A DNA stretch of 59,784 bases from an uncultured Acetobacteraceae bacterium (GCA_946476985.1 CAMKWS010000009.1:1-59784); one strand, 5' to 3'; positions 36,518 to 46,244 are shown, numbered from the stretch's first letter. The notes: generated by a model not told the origin, from the sequence alone. Made by a program: numbers and translations.

Positions 36518-37573
36518 ATGCGCTGGAAAGACTCATTATTCTCGGTTCGTGGTCGCTATGTCTTAGCGGCGGTGGGAATATGTTCAGCTCTTGTAGGCCA
36601 TACGGCGCGAGCTCAGGCTGATGCCGTGAGCATTACGGGTGCTGGGTCGAGTTTTGCTGCTCCTGTGTATCAAAGCTGGGGTATGCTGGCTGGAGACCAG
36701 GCCGGTGTGCAGGTGAATTATCAAACTGTTGGCTCAAGCGCTGGGCAAGACCAGGTGATTGCTCATACGGTTGACTTTGGGGCGTCTGATAAGCCTATGA
36801 GCGGCACACGCCTTGCCAATGAGCATTTATACCAGTTTCCCACCGTGATGAGCGGTGTTGTTTTGGTGGTGAATATACCCGGCGTGCCTGTAGGGCAGTT
36901 TCATCTTGATGGGCCGACCCTAGCGGCGTTGTATGATGGTAGTATTAGCGATTGGAACGACCCGCGGGTGCAAGCCTTAAACCCGAATATTACCTTACCA
37001 GATGCTGGTGTTGTGGCAGTGCATCGTGCCGATGGGGCGGGGACGAGTTACGTTTTTACGTCTTATCTGTCTCAGGTTTCTCCTAAATGGCGGAAGAATA
37101 TTGGAGCTGGAACGCTTGTAGAGTGGGCAGGTGGTGCAGGGGCTCGTGGTAATGATGGTATTGCAGCACTGGTAAAACAGGTTGAGGGCAGTATCGGGTA
37201 TGTTGAGTATGCCTATGCGGCACAGAACCATTTGAATATTGTGCAAATGCAAAATCATGATGGGTATTTTGTGCGGCCATCTTTACAGGGTTTTGCTGCC
37301 GCAGCAGAGGCAGCCCAGTGGAGAAAAGATGACCATTTTGCGGTTAATTTACTGAATCAACCTGGGGTAGAGAGCTGGCCTATTGTTTCAGCAACATATG
37401 TTTTAGTGCCTGAAGAGTTTAGCCAGACGGCTGAGGGTAAAGCTGTCAGAACATTCTTCGAGTGGGGTTTCGCACACGGCGATTCCACGAATAAAAAGCT
37501 TGGCTATGTTGGTTTACCGCATGATGTCAGCGATGAGATTTTGGCGAATTGGCCGTCCACAGTAGTGCATTAA
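36518..37573 (+). CDS. pstS: Phosphate-binding periplasmic protein PstS
   Basis: Solute-binding component of the high-affinity phosphate ABC importer. From ATG 36518 (GGGGGA upstream) it has 351 residues with a signal peptide (MRWKDSLFSV..., cleavage after ARAQA). The phosphate site is shown by GAGSSFAAP, GSSAGQDQVI, DFGASDKPM and HRADGAGTSYVFTSYL. The pstCAB genes are not in the window. Its last 47 bases overlap the end of the convergent DUF2721 gene. Confidence 0.92.
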   Translation: MRWKDSLFSVRGRYVLAAVGICSALVGHTARAQADAVSITGAGSSFAAPVYQSWGMLAGDQAGVQVNYQTVGSSAGQDQVIAHTVDFGASDKPMSGTRLANEHLYQFPTVMSGVVLVVNIPGVPVGQFHLDGPTLAALYDGSISDWNDPRVQALNPNITLPDAGVVAVHRADGAGTSYVFTSYLSQVSPKWRKNIGAGTLVEWAGGAGARGNDGIAALVKQVEGSIGYVEYAYAAQNHLNIVQMQNHDGYFVRPSLQGFAAAAEAAQWRKDDHFAVNLLNQPGVESWPIVSATYVLVPEEFSQTAEGKAVRTFFEWGFAHGDSTNKKLGYVGLPHDVSDEILANWPSTVVH

Positions 37574-38060
37574 GTAGGGAGGCGCGGCGATCATGACGTA
37601 AGCCGTGCCAGCTTAGGAGTGTATCTGCGAGAAAGGTAAGTAACGAGGCCGCTGTGCAGGTTAGTGCAGTGCCAAACAGAGCGAATAGCCAAAGAGATGT
37701 CATATTATCGCGTAGCGAGCTTACAAAAAGGGCAATCGCAGCACCGCAGGTGAGAGCGCCCCCTAGGCCATTAAGGATAATGGCGAGGTCGAGCACGACA
37801 ATTCTGCGACTGAGGCGTTTTTGGCGTATTTTGAGTTGGTCTGGTGTGTCGTAAGGGTTGGCAGAATCATTTTGGTCGGGCTGTTCTGCTAATAATCGGT
37901 TGACTGTATTGAGGTGGTCTGAAACACGAGCAAGGCGAGTGTTAAATATATTAATAAGTGTACCGATGCCGGAGAGCATGAAGACAGGCGTTAGAGCCAT
38001 TTGGATAATATGGGCTGCGCTGTCGATATTGTCTATTTCGCTCAAGAAAGGCAGTGTCAT
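37527..38060 (-). CDS. DUF2721 family membrane protein
   Basis: 177-residue protein with three hydrophobic helices (about residues 20-40, 75-100, 112-145). MALTPVFMLSGIGTLINIFNTRLARVSDHL matches the start of the DUF2721 family, which has an Arg-rich helix after the first membrane segment. Function unknown. The last 47 bases overlap the convergent pstS stop region, so transcripts would be antisense there. Confidence 0.87.
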   Translation of the reverse strand: MTLPFLSEIDNIDSAAHIIQMALTPVFMLSGIGTLINIFNTRLARVSDHLNTVNRLLAEQPDQNDSANPYDTPDQLKIRQKRLSRRIVVLDLAIILNGLGGALTCGAAIALFVSSLRDNMTSLWLFALFGTALTCTAASLLTFLADTLLSWHGLRHDRRASLLNALLWTANSPKSHR

Positions 38061-38185
38061 GATAATGTGGACCGGGTATCGCTATTGTGTAAGGGCAAGA
38101 GCAGAGTTGTCTTTTGTTGGGTAATTATTTCGGGGATTGGCGCGTTGGCGTCAAGGTGATGTTGTTGCGAAATTGGGGAGATATC

Positions 38186-39304
38186 ATGGTGGGGTGGCAT
38201 AGCAGGTGGGGTAGGCTGTGCTGTGCTATGATCGGTTTTATCATGGCATCGTTGCTCAGTGATGTAGCTTTAGCAGATGTTGTGGTGGGGCCGGCTATGC
38301 CTTCTCAAACCTCCACATCTACGGTTACGCCTTTTCGCCAGCTTATCCCTGTCGGGCTTTCTGTATCCTATGAAGATGCACAGAGGGAAGAAGCCGAGAT
38401 AGCGCAACAGGCTGAGTTGGGGAATGTACTGCACACTGTGTTGGTGACGGAGTATATGCCAGCACCAACGCCAGCACCTGTATCAGCTCCTACTATGGAA
38501 AGGGGGAACAAAGTAGATATAGAGGCGAGCAGTGCTGATGAGTTTGCATGCTCTGCTGAGGCGATGCAGGTGGAGTTGACATGCCAAAGCTGGAAAGATG
38601 TTGATAGCGCTATAAAGCATGGCACGACCACAGCAATTGTTCCCATTGGTGGAACAGAACAAAGCGGTCCTTATATTGCGGTAGGTAAGCATAACATCCG
38701 TGTGCAGCGATTAGCTGATGAAATTGCTATGCGCCTTGGTCATACATTTGTGGCGCCTGTTTTGCCGTATGTCCCTGAGGGGGCAACGCAGCCACGTAGT
38801 TCTCATATGCGCTTTGCGGGGACATTATCCATTTCACCAGCAGTTTTTGGTGGTGTGGTGGAGGGTATTGCGGAGAGCCTGCGTGTACAGGGCTTTGAGA
38901 CGATTGTTCTGTTGGGGGATCATGGTGGATACCAAGCGCAGTTAGCAGAGCTGACGGAGCATCTTAACCAGCGCTGGCAGAATGAGGGAAAGGCGCGAGT
39001 TTTATACGTTGGGCAGTATTATGATGTCGTTGTTGAACGATATGAAGCCTATTTACGAAACAAAGGTTATGGCTCAGCTCTTGGCAAACATGCTGATCTA
39101 AGTGATACATCACTCATGCTGGCGGTCGATCCTTCCCTTGTGCGACAGAGTCTCCTAGGGCAAGGTGGCAAACCAGATTCTGCCGATGGGATATATGGTG
39201 GCGACCCTCGGCAGGCAACGGCCGCTCTTGGTCGGGTCGGCACGGCAATGCAGGTGCAGGCCGCTGTTGAGGTCATCTCGTCTTTTAACAGGAGACATCC
39301 ATGA
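38186..39304 (+). CDS. Exported creatininase-family protein
   Basis: 372 residues with a signal peptide (MVGWHSRWGRLCC..., cleavage near ALADVV), so it acts outside the cytoplasm, unlike classical creatininase. A 110-residue linker precedes the enzyme fold. The motif PIGGTEQSGPYIAVGKHN replaces EQHGPH...D, with Ser at the usual histidine, and HADLSDTS replaces HAGE-type, while LLGDHGGYQ is close to nGHGGN. This is the GKHN subgroup; metals probably still bind but the substrate is unknown. GGGGAG precedes ATG 38186. The stop overlaps the next gene by four bases. Confidence 0.8.
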   Translation: MVGWHSRWGRLCCAMIGFIMASLLSDVALADVVVGPAMPSQTSTSTVTPFRQLIPVGLSVSYEDAQREEAEIAQQAELGNVLHTVLVTEYMPAPTPAPVSAPTMERGNKVDIEASSADEFACSAEAMQVELTCQSWKDVDSAIKHGTTTAIVPIGGTEQSGPYIAVGKHNIRVQRLADEIAMRLGHTFVAPVLPYVPEGATQPRSSHMRFAGTLSISPAVFGGVVEGIAESLRVQGFETIVLLGDHGGYQAQLAELTEHLNQRWQNEGKARVLYVGQYYDVVVERYEAYLRNKGYGSALGKHADLSDTSLMLAVDPSLVRQSLLGQGGKPDSADGIYGGDPRQATAALGRVGTAMQVQAAVEVISSFNRRHP

Positions 39305-40533
39305 GATTTAGGTTTTCTCTCCTTACGGCAGGGGTGTTGCTAGCAGCAAGTTCTGCTTATGCGCAGCAAACTGTGCCAGCGCAAACATCAAAGGCAGTAT
39401 CTGCTCCAGTGGCGACGCCTTCCTCTGAGCAGGTTGTAAAGCCTGTTGTGAGTGAAGTGCATACAATCCCAGGTATGCCGCCAGTTGTGGATGCTCATAA
39501 TATTTATAGCGAAGCTAGTGGGCCGGATAAGATTTCACCAGCTCTGGCACATGACCTTGAGCGTATTTATGTGCCGAACCTGCGTGGTAACAGCGTGTCT
39601 GTTATTAACCCCAAAACATATAAGGTGGTTGATACCTTCCCTGTTGGTCGTTCCCCCCAGCATGTTGTTCCATCATGGGACCTGCGTACTTTGTGGGTGA
39701 CGAATAATAGTGAAGGTCATACAGATGGCTCCCTCACGCCGATCAACCCACTGACAGGTAAACCTGGTAAGGCCTTTGCGGTGGATGACCCCTACAACAT
39801 GTATTTCACCCCAGATGGGCGGGATGCCATTGTTGTGGCTGAGGCGCATCGCCGGCTTGACTTCCGTGACCCTCATACAATGGTCCTGAAAGGCTCTGTT
39901 GAGGCGCCGCTATGTGAGGGCATTAACCACGCAGCATTCTCTGCTGATGGTAGCTATGCGATCTTTACGTGTGAGTTTGGGCGTTACTTAGCCAAGGTAG
40001 ATACGGTTAATCGTAAGCTTCTAGGTATGCTGAAACTTTCTAAAGGTGGTATGCCGCAGGATGTATTGGCTGCACCAGATGGCCATAAATTCTATGTCGC
40101 TGATATGCACGCTGATGGTGTGTTTATTATTAATGGTGATACCTTCAAAGAGACAGGTTTTATTCCGACAGGTGCGGGGACGCATGGCTTGTATCCTAGC
40201 CGTGATGCCACGAAGCTTTATGTAGCAAATCGTGGTTCTCACATGGTGCATGGCCCTCGTCATAGCCAGGGTAGTGTTGCGGTTGTAGATGTTGCGACAG
40301 ATAAAGTAATTAAGCTTTGGCCTATTCCCGGCGGTGGGAGTCCAGACATGGGTAACGTAAGTGCCGATGGTAAGGTTCTCTGGCTTTCTGGTCGGTTTGA
40401 TGATGTCGTTTATGCGATTGATCTTAAAACCGGTAAAATGCGTCAAATCCCTGTTGGGGCAGAGCCGCATGGCCTTACAGTTTGGCCGCAGCCTGGTCGT
40501 TACAGTATCGGCCATACAGGTATTATGCGCTAA
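39301..40533 (+). CDS. YncE-like seven-bladed beta-propeller, exported
   Basis: 410 residues with a Sec signal (MRFRFSLLTAGVLLAASSAYA). The rest is repeated YVPN/VTNN-type blade units (IYVPNLRGNSVSVINPKTYKV, VTNNSEGHTDGSLTPINPL) of the YncE/cytochrome-D1-like family. Translationally coupled to the creatininase-like gene by ATGA overlap, which suggests that they act together in the periplasm. Ligand unknown. A strong terminator follows. Confidence 0.85.
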   Translation: MRFRFSLLTAGVLLAASSAYAQQTVPAQTSKAVSAPVATPSSEQVVKPVVSEVHTIPGMPPVVDAHNIYSEASGPDKISPALAHDLERIYVPNLRGNSVSVINPKTYKVVDTFPVGRSPQHVVPSWDLRTLWVTNNSEGHTDGSLTPINPLTGKPGKAFAVDDPYNMYFTPDGRDAIVVAEAHRRLDFRDPHTMVLKGSVEAPLCEGINHAAFSADGSYAIFTCEFGRYLAKVDTVNRKLLGMLKLSKGGMPQDVLAAPDGHKFYVADMHADGVFIINGDTFKETGFIPTGAGTHGLYPSRDATKLYVANRGSHMVHGPRHSQGSVAVVDVATDKVIKLWPIPGGGSPDMGNVSADGKVLWLSGRFDDVVYAIDLKTGKMRQIPVGAEPHGLTVWPQPGRYSIGHTGIMR

Positions 40534-40569
40534 GCGTAGGGATGTTTGGTGCGCATAAGAGTTGAATAG

Positions 40570-40596
40570 AAAGGGGGCGATATTGCCCCCTTTTTT
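40570..40596 (+). terminator. Terminator after YncE-like gene
   Basis: Stem AAAGGGGGC (40570-40578) and GCCCCCTTT (40585-40593) with T6 run at 40591-40596. Confidence 0.92.
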
Positions 40597-40728
40597 ATTG
40601 TGGTTAATGTGCTTATTTGGCTATGGCGTGGCATAGTGGATTCGGCCAGTCTAGTTTTAAGCTAGCCGCCCTAATTATGTAGAGCTGTAATATTTCACCT
40701 AAAGCTCAAAGAAGAGAGGCAAGAAGGT

Positions 40729-43326
40729 ATGAACATGCCTAAGAAAGCTGAGATGCTCTGTCGGCAGGTTATCAATACATGCTTGTGGATATTCTTTGCG
40801 TGTTTTTCAGGTGTAATGGCTGTTGGAGATGTTACGGCCTTTGCCGCAGAAACGCAGCCCCTTGTAACAGCCCATACGCAAGCCAGTTTGGTCAGCAATA
40901 TAGACCATATTGGCGGGCAGTCTTTTATTAGGCTGGGTTTGCGTTTGCAGCTTAAGCCAGGCTGGCATACCTATTGGCGCAATCCTGGGGATGCCGGTGA
41001 TGCGCCGCATATACATATTCATATTACCGGGGCTCGTAGCGGAGAAGCTGAGCAGATTGAGTGGCCTGTACCAGAGCGTATAAGCGAAGGTGGCTTGATG
41101 AGCTATGCGTATCAGGGTGATGTTTTGTTGCCTGTGCGTGTGGCTTTGCGAGGGAAAGAGACTGGTGAAGCTCTTGTAACGGCTCGGGCACATTGGCTGG
41201 TATGTGCCGATGTTTGTGTGCCGGAGAGTGGTGTGTTTACGTTGCATCTTCCTGTTGTGCGGAGCACGACTGATGATGTGGGGCTTGAAGGTGTGCAGCC
41301 TTCACCTGTGTTGGAGGAAGAAGATGCACCAGAGGCGGCTCTTTTTCATAAGGTTGATGCTGCACTTCCACGTATATCGCCCTTTGAAGCTCAGGTTAAT
41401 GAAGATGGGACATTGCAGCTCAGCGGAAAGGAGATTACCGCTGATGTTGTTAAAGATGCTTGGTTCCTGCCTCAGGAAAGCGGTATTATTGCGCAGAATA
41501 TGCCGCAAGATTTGCATGTAGGTGCAGGAGAGCTTTCACTACAACTCCATCCAGACTTATATAACCGTTCGCCATTTTGGCAGCATTCGTTAGAGGGTGT
41601 TGTTGTGTTGGTGGATGATGTTGGCAACCATATTGCTCTGCAAGTTAAGGCTCTTCCCCAACATATGTTGAGGCATGGTGGGGCTGATGTAGAGACCACC
41701 GAAGTGACGGCGCAGAATGGGAGCCAGCCTGTCGCATCTACGGATATTTTGTTGGGAAGAAAAAGCTCAGATCCTTTGCTGAATGCGCAGGGGCATGTGA
41801 ATGCTGCTCCCCAAGTGTCATCTGCTCCATCTGCGTTAGTTCCAGATGAAAGTAAGGTGGTTCCTACTGTTGAAAATAAGGCCTCTAATGTTCCTGCCTC
41901 TTCTGTAGAGGCGATAGGGAAGGAGCCTTCCTCCCAGCAGAGCAATTCTCCTGCGCCGCCGCAGAAGGAACACGTGCAATCTGGTGCTTCACCTCGCGAG
42001 ATGAGCTTTTTATTTAAGAGTCTATTGGGGGTGTTAGGAGTTATATTAGCGTGGTGGAAGGCTCATATGGCGGACCTTCTGGTAAAAATGGCCTCGGCCT
42101 TTTTAGGGGGAATGATTCTTAACCTCATGCCATGTGTGTTCCCTGTCTTGGCGATGAAGGCGTTGTCTTTAGCGCGGATGGGGGGTGCGAGTTGGAAGGC
42201 ACGTTGGTGGAGTGCTTTTTTCTATAGCTTTGGGGTTATGGCCTGTTTTGTTGGGCTTGGTAGCGTGATGATGGCCCTACGCTATGGTGGGATTGCGGCT
42301 GGATGGGGATTCCAGTTCCAGTCAACGGCCTTTGTTGTGGGGATAGGTTGGGTATTGCTGTTATTGGCTTTAAATCTCTTTGGTGTATTTGAGATTACCG
42401 GTGGGCGGTTGCTCAATCGTATGGGGAATGTACCTTCTAACCATAGCCGCAGCGGAGATTTCTTGACTGGGCTTTTGGCTGTGATTGTTGCAACGCCATG
42501 TACGGCTCCTTTTATGGGGGTTGCGATTGCTAGTGCTTTAGCCGGACCTATTGCCGCAGGCTTGTTGATTTTTGTCTCTATGGGGCTTGGGTTGGCTGTT
42601 CCTTACATTTGTATAGCGCTTATCCCTTGGGTCGCACGTCATTTGCCACATCCGGGAGCGTGGATGGAGCGATTGAAACAGCTCTTAGCGTTTCCGCTTT
42701 GTGCAAGTTTTGTATGGCTGTTGTGGGTAGCTGTGCAGCAATATGGTGCAGATGCTGTTGTTATAATGCTGGGCGGGGCAGTGCTTTTAGGAGTGGCTGG
42801 TTGGCTCTATGGTATAGCGCAGCGGCGTATGATGCGTGGCGCTGGGCGTAAACTTGCGTGGATGTGCCGTATCGGTGCGTTGGTTTGTGTGGGGATTTGC
42901 CTTGCAGGGCTAGTAAAAATGAGCCTGACAAGAGATACGGCCTCCTTGCCGGCTGCAGCGCATTTACAGAGCGCCCTTGAGCAGCCAGCGATTGAGCCTT
43001 TTTCTGATGAGCGACTTGCCTCTCTTCGAGAGGAGGGACGGCCTGTCTTTGTGGATATGACAGCGTCATGGTGTGTGACATGTGTGGTTAATGAGCATGT
43101 TGCCTTATCTGCGCCGAGTGTGCGTAGAGCGTTTCAGTCACGTAATATTATTATATTGCGTGGGGATTGGACACGATATGATGCTCATATTACCGCTTAT
43201 CTTAAGGCTCATGGTCGTGATGGTGTGCCGCTGTATGTTTATTATCCGCCACAAGGTGAAGAACATATCCTTCCACAGTTGCTCACTCCGCAGGTCGTGA
43301 TATCGGCTGTATCTTCTGGGCATTAA
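40729..43326 (+). CDS. DsbD/ScsB-like thiol:disulfide interchange membrane protein
   Basis: 865-residue inner-membrane reductase that passes electrons from cytosolic thioredoxin to periplasmic partners. Order: signal-like N-terminus, periplasmic domain (about 40-300), low-complexity Ser/Pro linker (about 310-420), eight-helix membrane domain with the paired cysteines in NLMPCVFPVL and ATPCTAPFMG, and a C-terminal thioredoxin-like domain with WCVTC (Cys782/Cys785). The long linker resembles ScsB-type copper-tolerance proteins. Monocistronic; specific substrate unknown. Confidence 0.88.
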   Translation: MNMPKKAEMLCRQVINTCLWIFFACFSGVMAVGDVTAFAAETQPLVTAHTQASLVSNIDHIGGQSFIRLGLRLQLKPGWHTYWRNPGDAGDAPHIHIHITGARSGEAEQIEWPVPERISEGGLMSYAYQGDVLLPVRVALRGKETGEALVTARAHWLVCADVCVPESGVFTLHLPVVRSTTDDVGLEGVQPSPVLEEEDAPEAALFHKVDAALPRISPFEAQVNEDGTLQLSGKEITADVVKDAWFLPQESGIIAQNMPQDLHVGAGELSLQLHPDLYNRSPFWQHSLEGVVVLVDDVGNHIALQVKALPQHMLRHGGADVETTEVTAQNGSQPVASTDILLGRKSSDPLLNAQGHVNAAPQVSSAPSALVPDESKVVPTVENKASNVPASSVEAIGKEPSSQQSNSPAPPQKEHVQSGASPREMSFLFKSLLGVLGVILAWWKAHMADLLVKMASAFLGGMILNLMPCVFPVLAMKALSLARMGGASWKARWWSAFFYSFGVMACFVGLGSVMMALRYGGIAAGWGFQFQSTAFVVGIGWVLLLLALNLFGVFEITGGRLLNRMGNVPSNHSRSGDFLTGLLAVIVATPCTAPFMGVAIASALAGPIAAGLLIFVSMGLGLAVPYICIALIPWVARHLPHPGAWMERLKQLLAFPLCASFVWLLWVAVQQYGADAVVIMLGGAVLLGVAGWLYGIAQRRMMRGAGRKLAWMCRIGALVCVGICLAGLVKMSLTRDTASLPAAAHLQSALEQPAIEPFSDERLASLREEGRPVFVDMTASWCVTCVVNEHVALSAPSVRRAFQSRNIIILRGDWTRYDAHITAYLKAHGRDGVPLYVYYPPQGEEHILPQLLTPQVVISAVSSGH

Positions 43327-43512
43327 AATTAAAACTTTTAGTTATTTGTTTGCATTATGTTAATATTGATAAGTAGGTCTCGTTCTTAGAGAGAATTATT
43401 CCTTTATTTGAGAGGGAGATGCTCTGTGCTGCTATTTACTATGAGCTGCACGGGATGATGAGAGTAGAGAATCTTCGAGGTTGAATGCCGAGCGAGCAAT
43501 GAAAGGCATATA

Positions 43513-44466
43513 ATGGGGCGTGTTATTTTCCTGAACTGTTTTTCTAAAGATATGGTTACAGGGGGGGTGAAGACTGTATATCAACACGCAACTTTATTGC
43601 GGCAGCAGGGGATAGAGGCGTCTGTATTACAAAAGGATGGGGCGCCCCCTTGGATGGTAGACCAAAATATTTCATCCATTGTGAGGGAAACCATCACTCT
43701 TTTGGATGATGATGTGCTTGTTTTTCCTGAAATGATATCTGGTTGGTTTCAGGATATACTGTCACAGAACATGAAATGTTCTAAGGTCATTTTTTGTCAG
43801 AATCAGTATTATTTTTATACATATTGTCAGTCTATTGGATTGCTTAAGAATTGGGGAGTAAAGCAATTTATTGTTCCCAGTCGGACGGCTGCACATAGTT
43901 TAGAGACTATGATGGGGTGTGAGGATGTTGCGGTTGTCCCCCCTGTTGTGGATGAGCGTTTATTTGCACCTTCTCCGAAGAAATTACAGATCGTCATCGC
44001 AGGGTGGAAATGGCTACATCAAGGCAGCATACCTGATTATGGAGAATTAATTTGCTGCATGTTGCGGGCAAAATATCCACAATTTGTCCATGTGCCGTGG
44101 GTAAGGCTAAGTAATCAAACTGAAGGTGAGGTGGCGCAGATTATGGGAGAATCTGCGGTTTGTTTGGTGCTGGGGCGCTTGGAATCTCTTGGTTTGACGG
44201 CTTTGGAGGCTATGTCTGCTGGGTGCTTGCTGGTGGGGTGCCATGGCGGTGCGGAATATGCCACCGCTCAGAATGGCATGTGGCATTCCCCAGAAGATAT
44301 TGAGTCCATGGTGGACTCTTTAGCTATGGCGCTTTCAGGATTTTCATCGGGAAATGTGGCGTTGTCGAAAATGGTAGAGCATGGTCGCCGTACGGCGCGT
44401 ATGTATGGGGAAAGAGAGGCGGTAAAGGCTCTTAGGAATGTATATGGCCCCTTGGTAAATGGATGA
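43513..44466 (+). CDS. Family 4-like glycosyltransferase
   Basis: 317 residues, GT-B fold. N-terminal GGVKTVYQHATLLRQQGI is the donor-domain start of GT4-like enzymes, and RLESLGLTALEAMSAGCLLVGCHGGAEYA is the C-terminal nucleotide-sugar motif with the E-x7-E-like pair (ESLGLTALE). AT-rich like the flanking DNA. A G7 run at 43561-43567 falls in the TGG glycine codons. It is 235 bases upstream of the polyketide operon on the same strand; shared function is inferred. Confidence 0.85.
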   Translation: MGRVIFLNCFSKDMVTGGVKTVYQHATLLRQQGIEASVLQKDGAPPWMVDQNISSIVRETITLLDDDVLVFPEMISGWFQDILSQNMKCSKVIFCQNQYYFYTYCQSIGLLKNWGVKQFIVPSRTAAHSLETMMGCEDVAVVPPVVDERLFAPSPKKLQIVIAGWKWLHQGSIPDYGELICCMLRAKYPQFVHVPWVRLSNQTEGEVAQIMGESAVCLVLGRLESLGLTALEAMSAGCLLVGCHGGAEYATAQNGMWHSPEDIESMVDSLAMALSGFSSGNVALSKMVEHGRRTARMYGEREAVKALRNVYGPLVNG

Positions 44467-44701
44467 TGAAGCCTATTTAAGTAACGTATTTGTGATGATT
44501 GATTGTAAATGTAAATTATACTTGAGAAGGTGTTGAACGAGACACTTCATTTAACTATGTGTTATGCATCTTTTTATAATATTATAGCTTTTATGTAATT
44601 TTATCTTAAGCTGTAATAAGTGGGATTGTCCTCATTTATATGGCGGTGAGCTCATGGAAGAAGCTGCCATGGATTAGGTGAGGCCATTGTGGGGAACGTG
44701 C
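44467..44701 (+). promoter_or_regulatory. AT-rich leader of the polyketide operon
   Basis: 235 bases with several AT-rich runs. It probably holds the promoter for the following operon, but I cannot assign confident boxes. No gene seen. Confidence 0.35.
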
Positions 44702-46225
44702 ATGTTAGACCGTTTTATATTATATAATGCTCGTTGCTCAGGGAGTGTAATTGCTTTTGGTGGGCTTTCACGCAATTTCAGTTTCTCCTTATTAGAAGCC
44801 ACAGTTAGTCGTGTGGCGTATGCATTGGACGAGTTGCGTAGCCTAAATTTGCGCCATGTGGCGGTGCAGTGTGCAGATACATGGCGGCATTGGATCCTTG
44901 TCCTTGCTTTGGGGCGTTTAGGTATTGCGTCCTCTTCTTTAGTGAATAGTTGTGAGTTCACTCATGACATGGCCTTGTTGCAGCCAGAGCTTGTTATTGT
45001 GCATGGCAGAGGCTTGCCTTTGGCAGATGGGCGGCTGATTTTAGGTGATGATTGGTTTGATCGGGTTCTTTCCGGGGTAGAGAAGGATGAGCCATCTGCA
45101 TATTATCCACCCGTTTCTGTAAAGCCATCGGCGTTGTGCCGTGTTGCTGTGGTGAGTGGCACAAGGCGTGATAGCCATCTTATTGAGCTTAGTTTTGGTG
45201 AAGTTGAAGCCGCTTTGTTGCGGTTAATGTACCAAGATATGAATGAGCTCTTTATGCGTGCGGCGTCTGTTACAGAGGGTGTTGGTAATGGCAAGCCGCA
45301 TTTATTGTGCACAGTTGGGCCGCAATCAATTAGCGGTTATTTAATGGCGGGGGCTGCTCTGGCGGCGGGGACGACATTACGGAGTAATGATTCCCAAAAT
45401 ATTGGGAGAGAAATTGTCAGTGCGCCATCCTTATTAATGGTAATGACACCGGCCCATTTGGAGCATGCGCTTAAAGCGCTCCCGCCGCAAATGAAGCCCC
45501 TATCGCATGTTTATATTACCGTAGTAGGGGGAGGGTTATCTCAAGCATGTTTAGAGAGAACTCGTGCTCATTTTACCCCGCATGTTCAAGTTATTTATGG
45601 TGCTGATGAGAGTGGTGCCGTAACGGCGATAGCTGCTGAAAAACGTTCAGATGATAAAAGTGTGGGTGTCGTGCTGCCTTGGGCCGATGTGCAGATTGTA
45701 GATGCTGAAGGTCGGGTGCTTACACATGGTGAGGTTGGAGAAATTCGCCTGCGAGGTGGTGGTGTCGTGCAGGGCTATGCAGATGATAGTCAGGCCAGCG
45801 CGGCGTCTTTTCGAGAGGGGTGGTTTTATCCTGGGGATAAGGGATATTTTTCGGCAAGTGGAGAGCTGCATTTATGCGGTCGGGTTGATGCGCTGGTCTC
45901 TATTGGTGGGGCCAAGTTCGACTGCGGGCTGGTAGAGGATATTTTACGCTCTGAACCGGCCATAGAGGATGTAGGGGTTTTTCTCGCAAGTGATGCAGAG
46001 GGGCAGGAAGGGCTGTATGTGGCTCTCGTAGCGCATGAGCGCTTTGATGATGCCTCTCTTTCCCAAAAAATGCGGCAACGATACCCGACATTACCGCCTC
46101 TTGTGATGATTTGGGTTCGTTCTATTCCGCGGAATGAACAAGGTGGTGTGGACCGTACAGCTTTGCGGGAATCATTAGAGGGATATATCCGCCAAGAACT
46201 CATGCAATCACGCTCTGAGGCTTAA
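44702..46225 (+). CDS. Degenerate acyl-adenylate-enzyme-like protein lacking catalytic Lys
   Basis: 507 residues (from ATG 44702) with the two-domain ANL fold. The A5-like motif is YGADES, the A7-like motif is YPGDKGYFSASGELHLCGR with Asp and Arg kept, and IGGAKF follows. The P-loop, usually SGTTGxPK, is SGTRRDSH, and the C-terminal catalytic Lys of the PRTxTGKI motif is Gly482 (NEQGGVDR). It is therefore unlikely to adenylate acids normally. It is placed immediately before the synthase gene with only 19 bases between; it may be a binding, release or scaffold partner. Confidence 0.78.
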   Translation: MLDRFILYNARCSGSVIAFGGLSRNFSFSLLEATVSRVAYALDELRSLNLRHVAVQCADTWRHWILVLALGRLGIASSSLVNSCEFTHDMALLQPELVIVHGRGLPLADGRLILGDDWFDRVLSGVEKDEPSAYYPPVSVKPSALCRVAVVSGTRRDSHLIELSFGEVEAALLRLMYQDMNELFMRAASVTEGVGNGKPHLLCTVGPQSISGYLMAGAALAAGTTLRSNDSQNIGREIVSAPSLLMVMTPAHLEHALKALPPQMKPLSHVYITVVGGGLSQACLERTRAHFTPHVQVIYGADESGAVTAIAAEKRSDDKSVGVVLPWADVQIVDAEGRVLTHGEVGEIRLRGGGVVQGYADDSQASAASFREGWFYPGDKGYFSASGELHLCGRVDALVSIGGAKFDCGLVEDILRSEPAIEDVGVFLASDAEGQEGLYVALVAHERFDDASLSQKMRQRYPTLPPLVMIWVRSIPRNEQGGVDRTALRESLEGYIRQELMQSRSEA

Positions 46226-46244
46226 GGTGGTGGCGGGGCGTATC

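Noticed and set aside
37527-37573. Frameshift or assembly error at the pstS/DUF2721 overlap
   Set aside because: Both proteins reach family-typical lengths and ends, so the overlap looks genuine.
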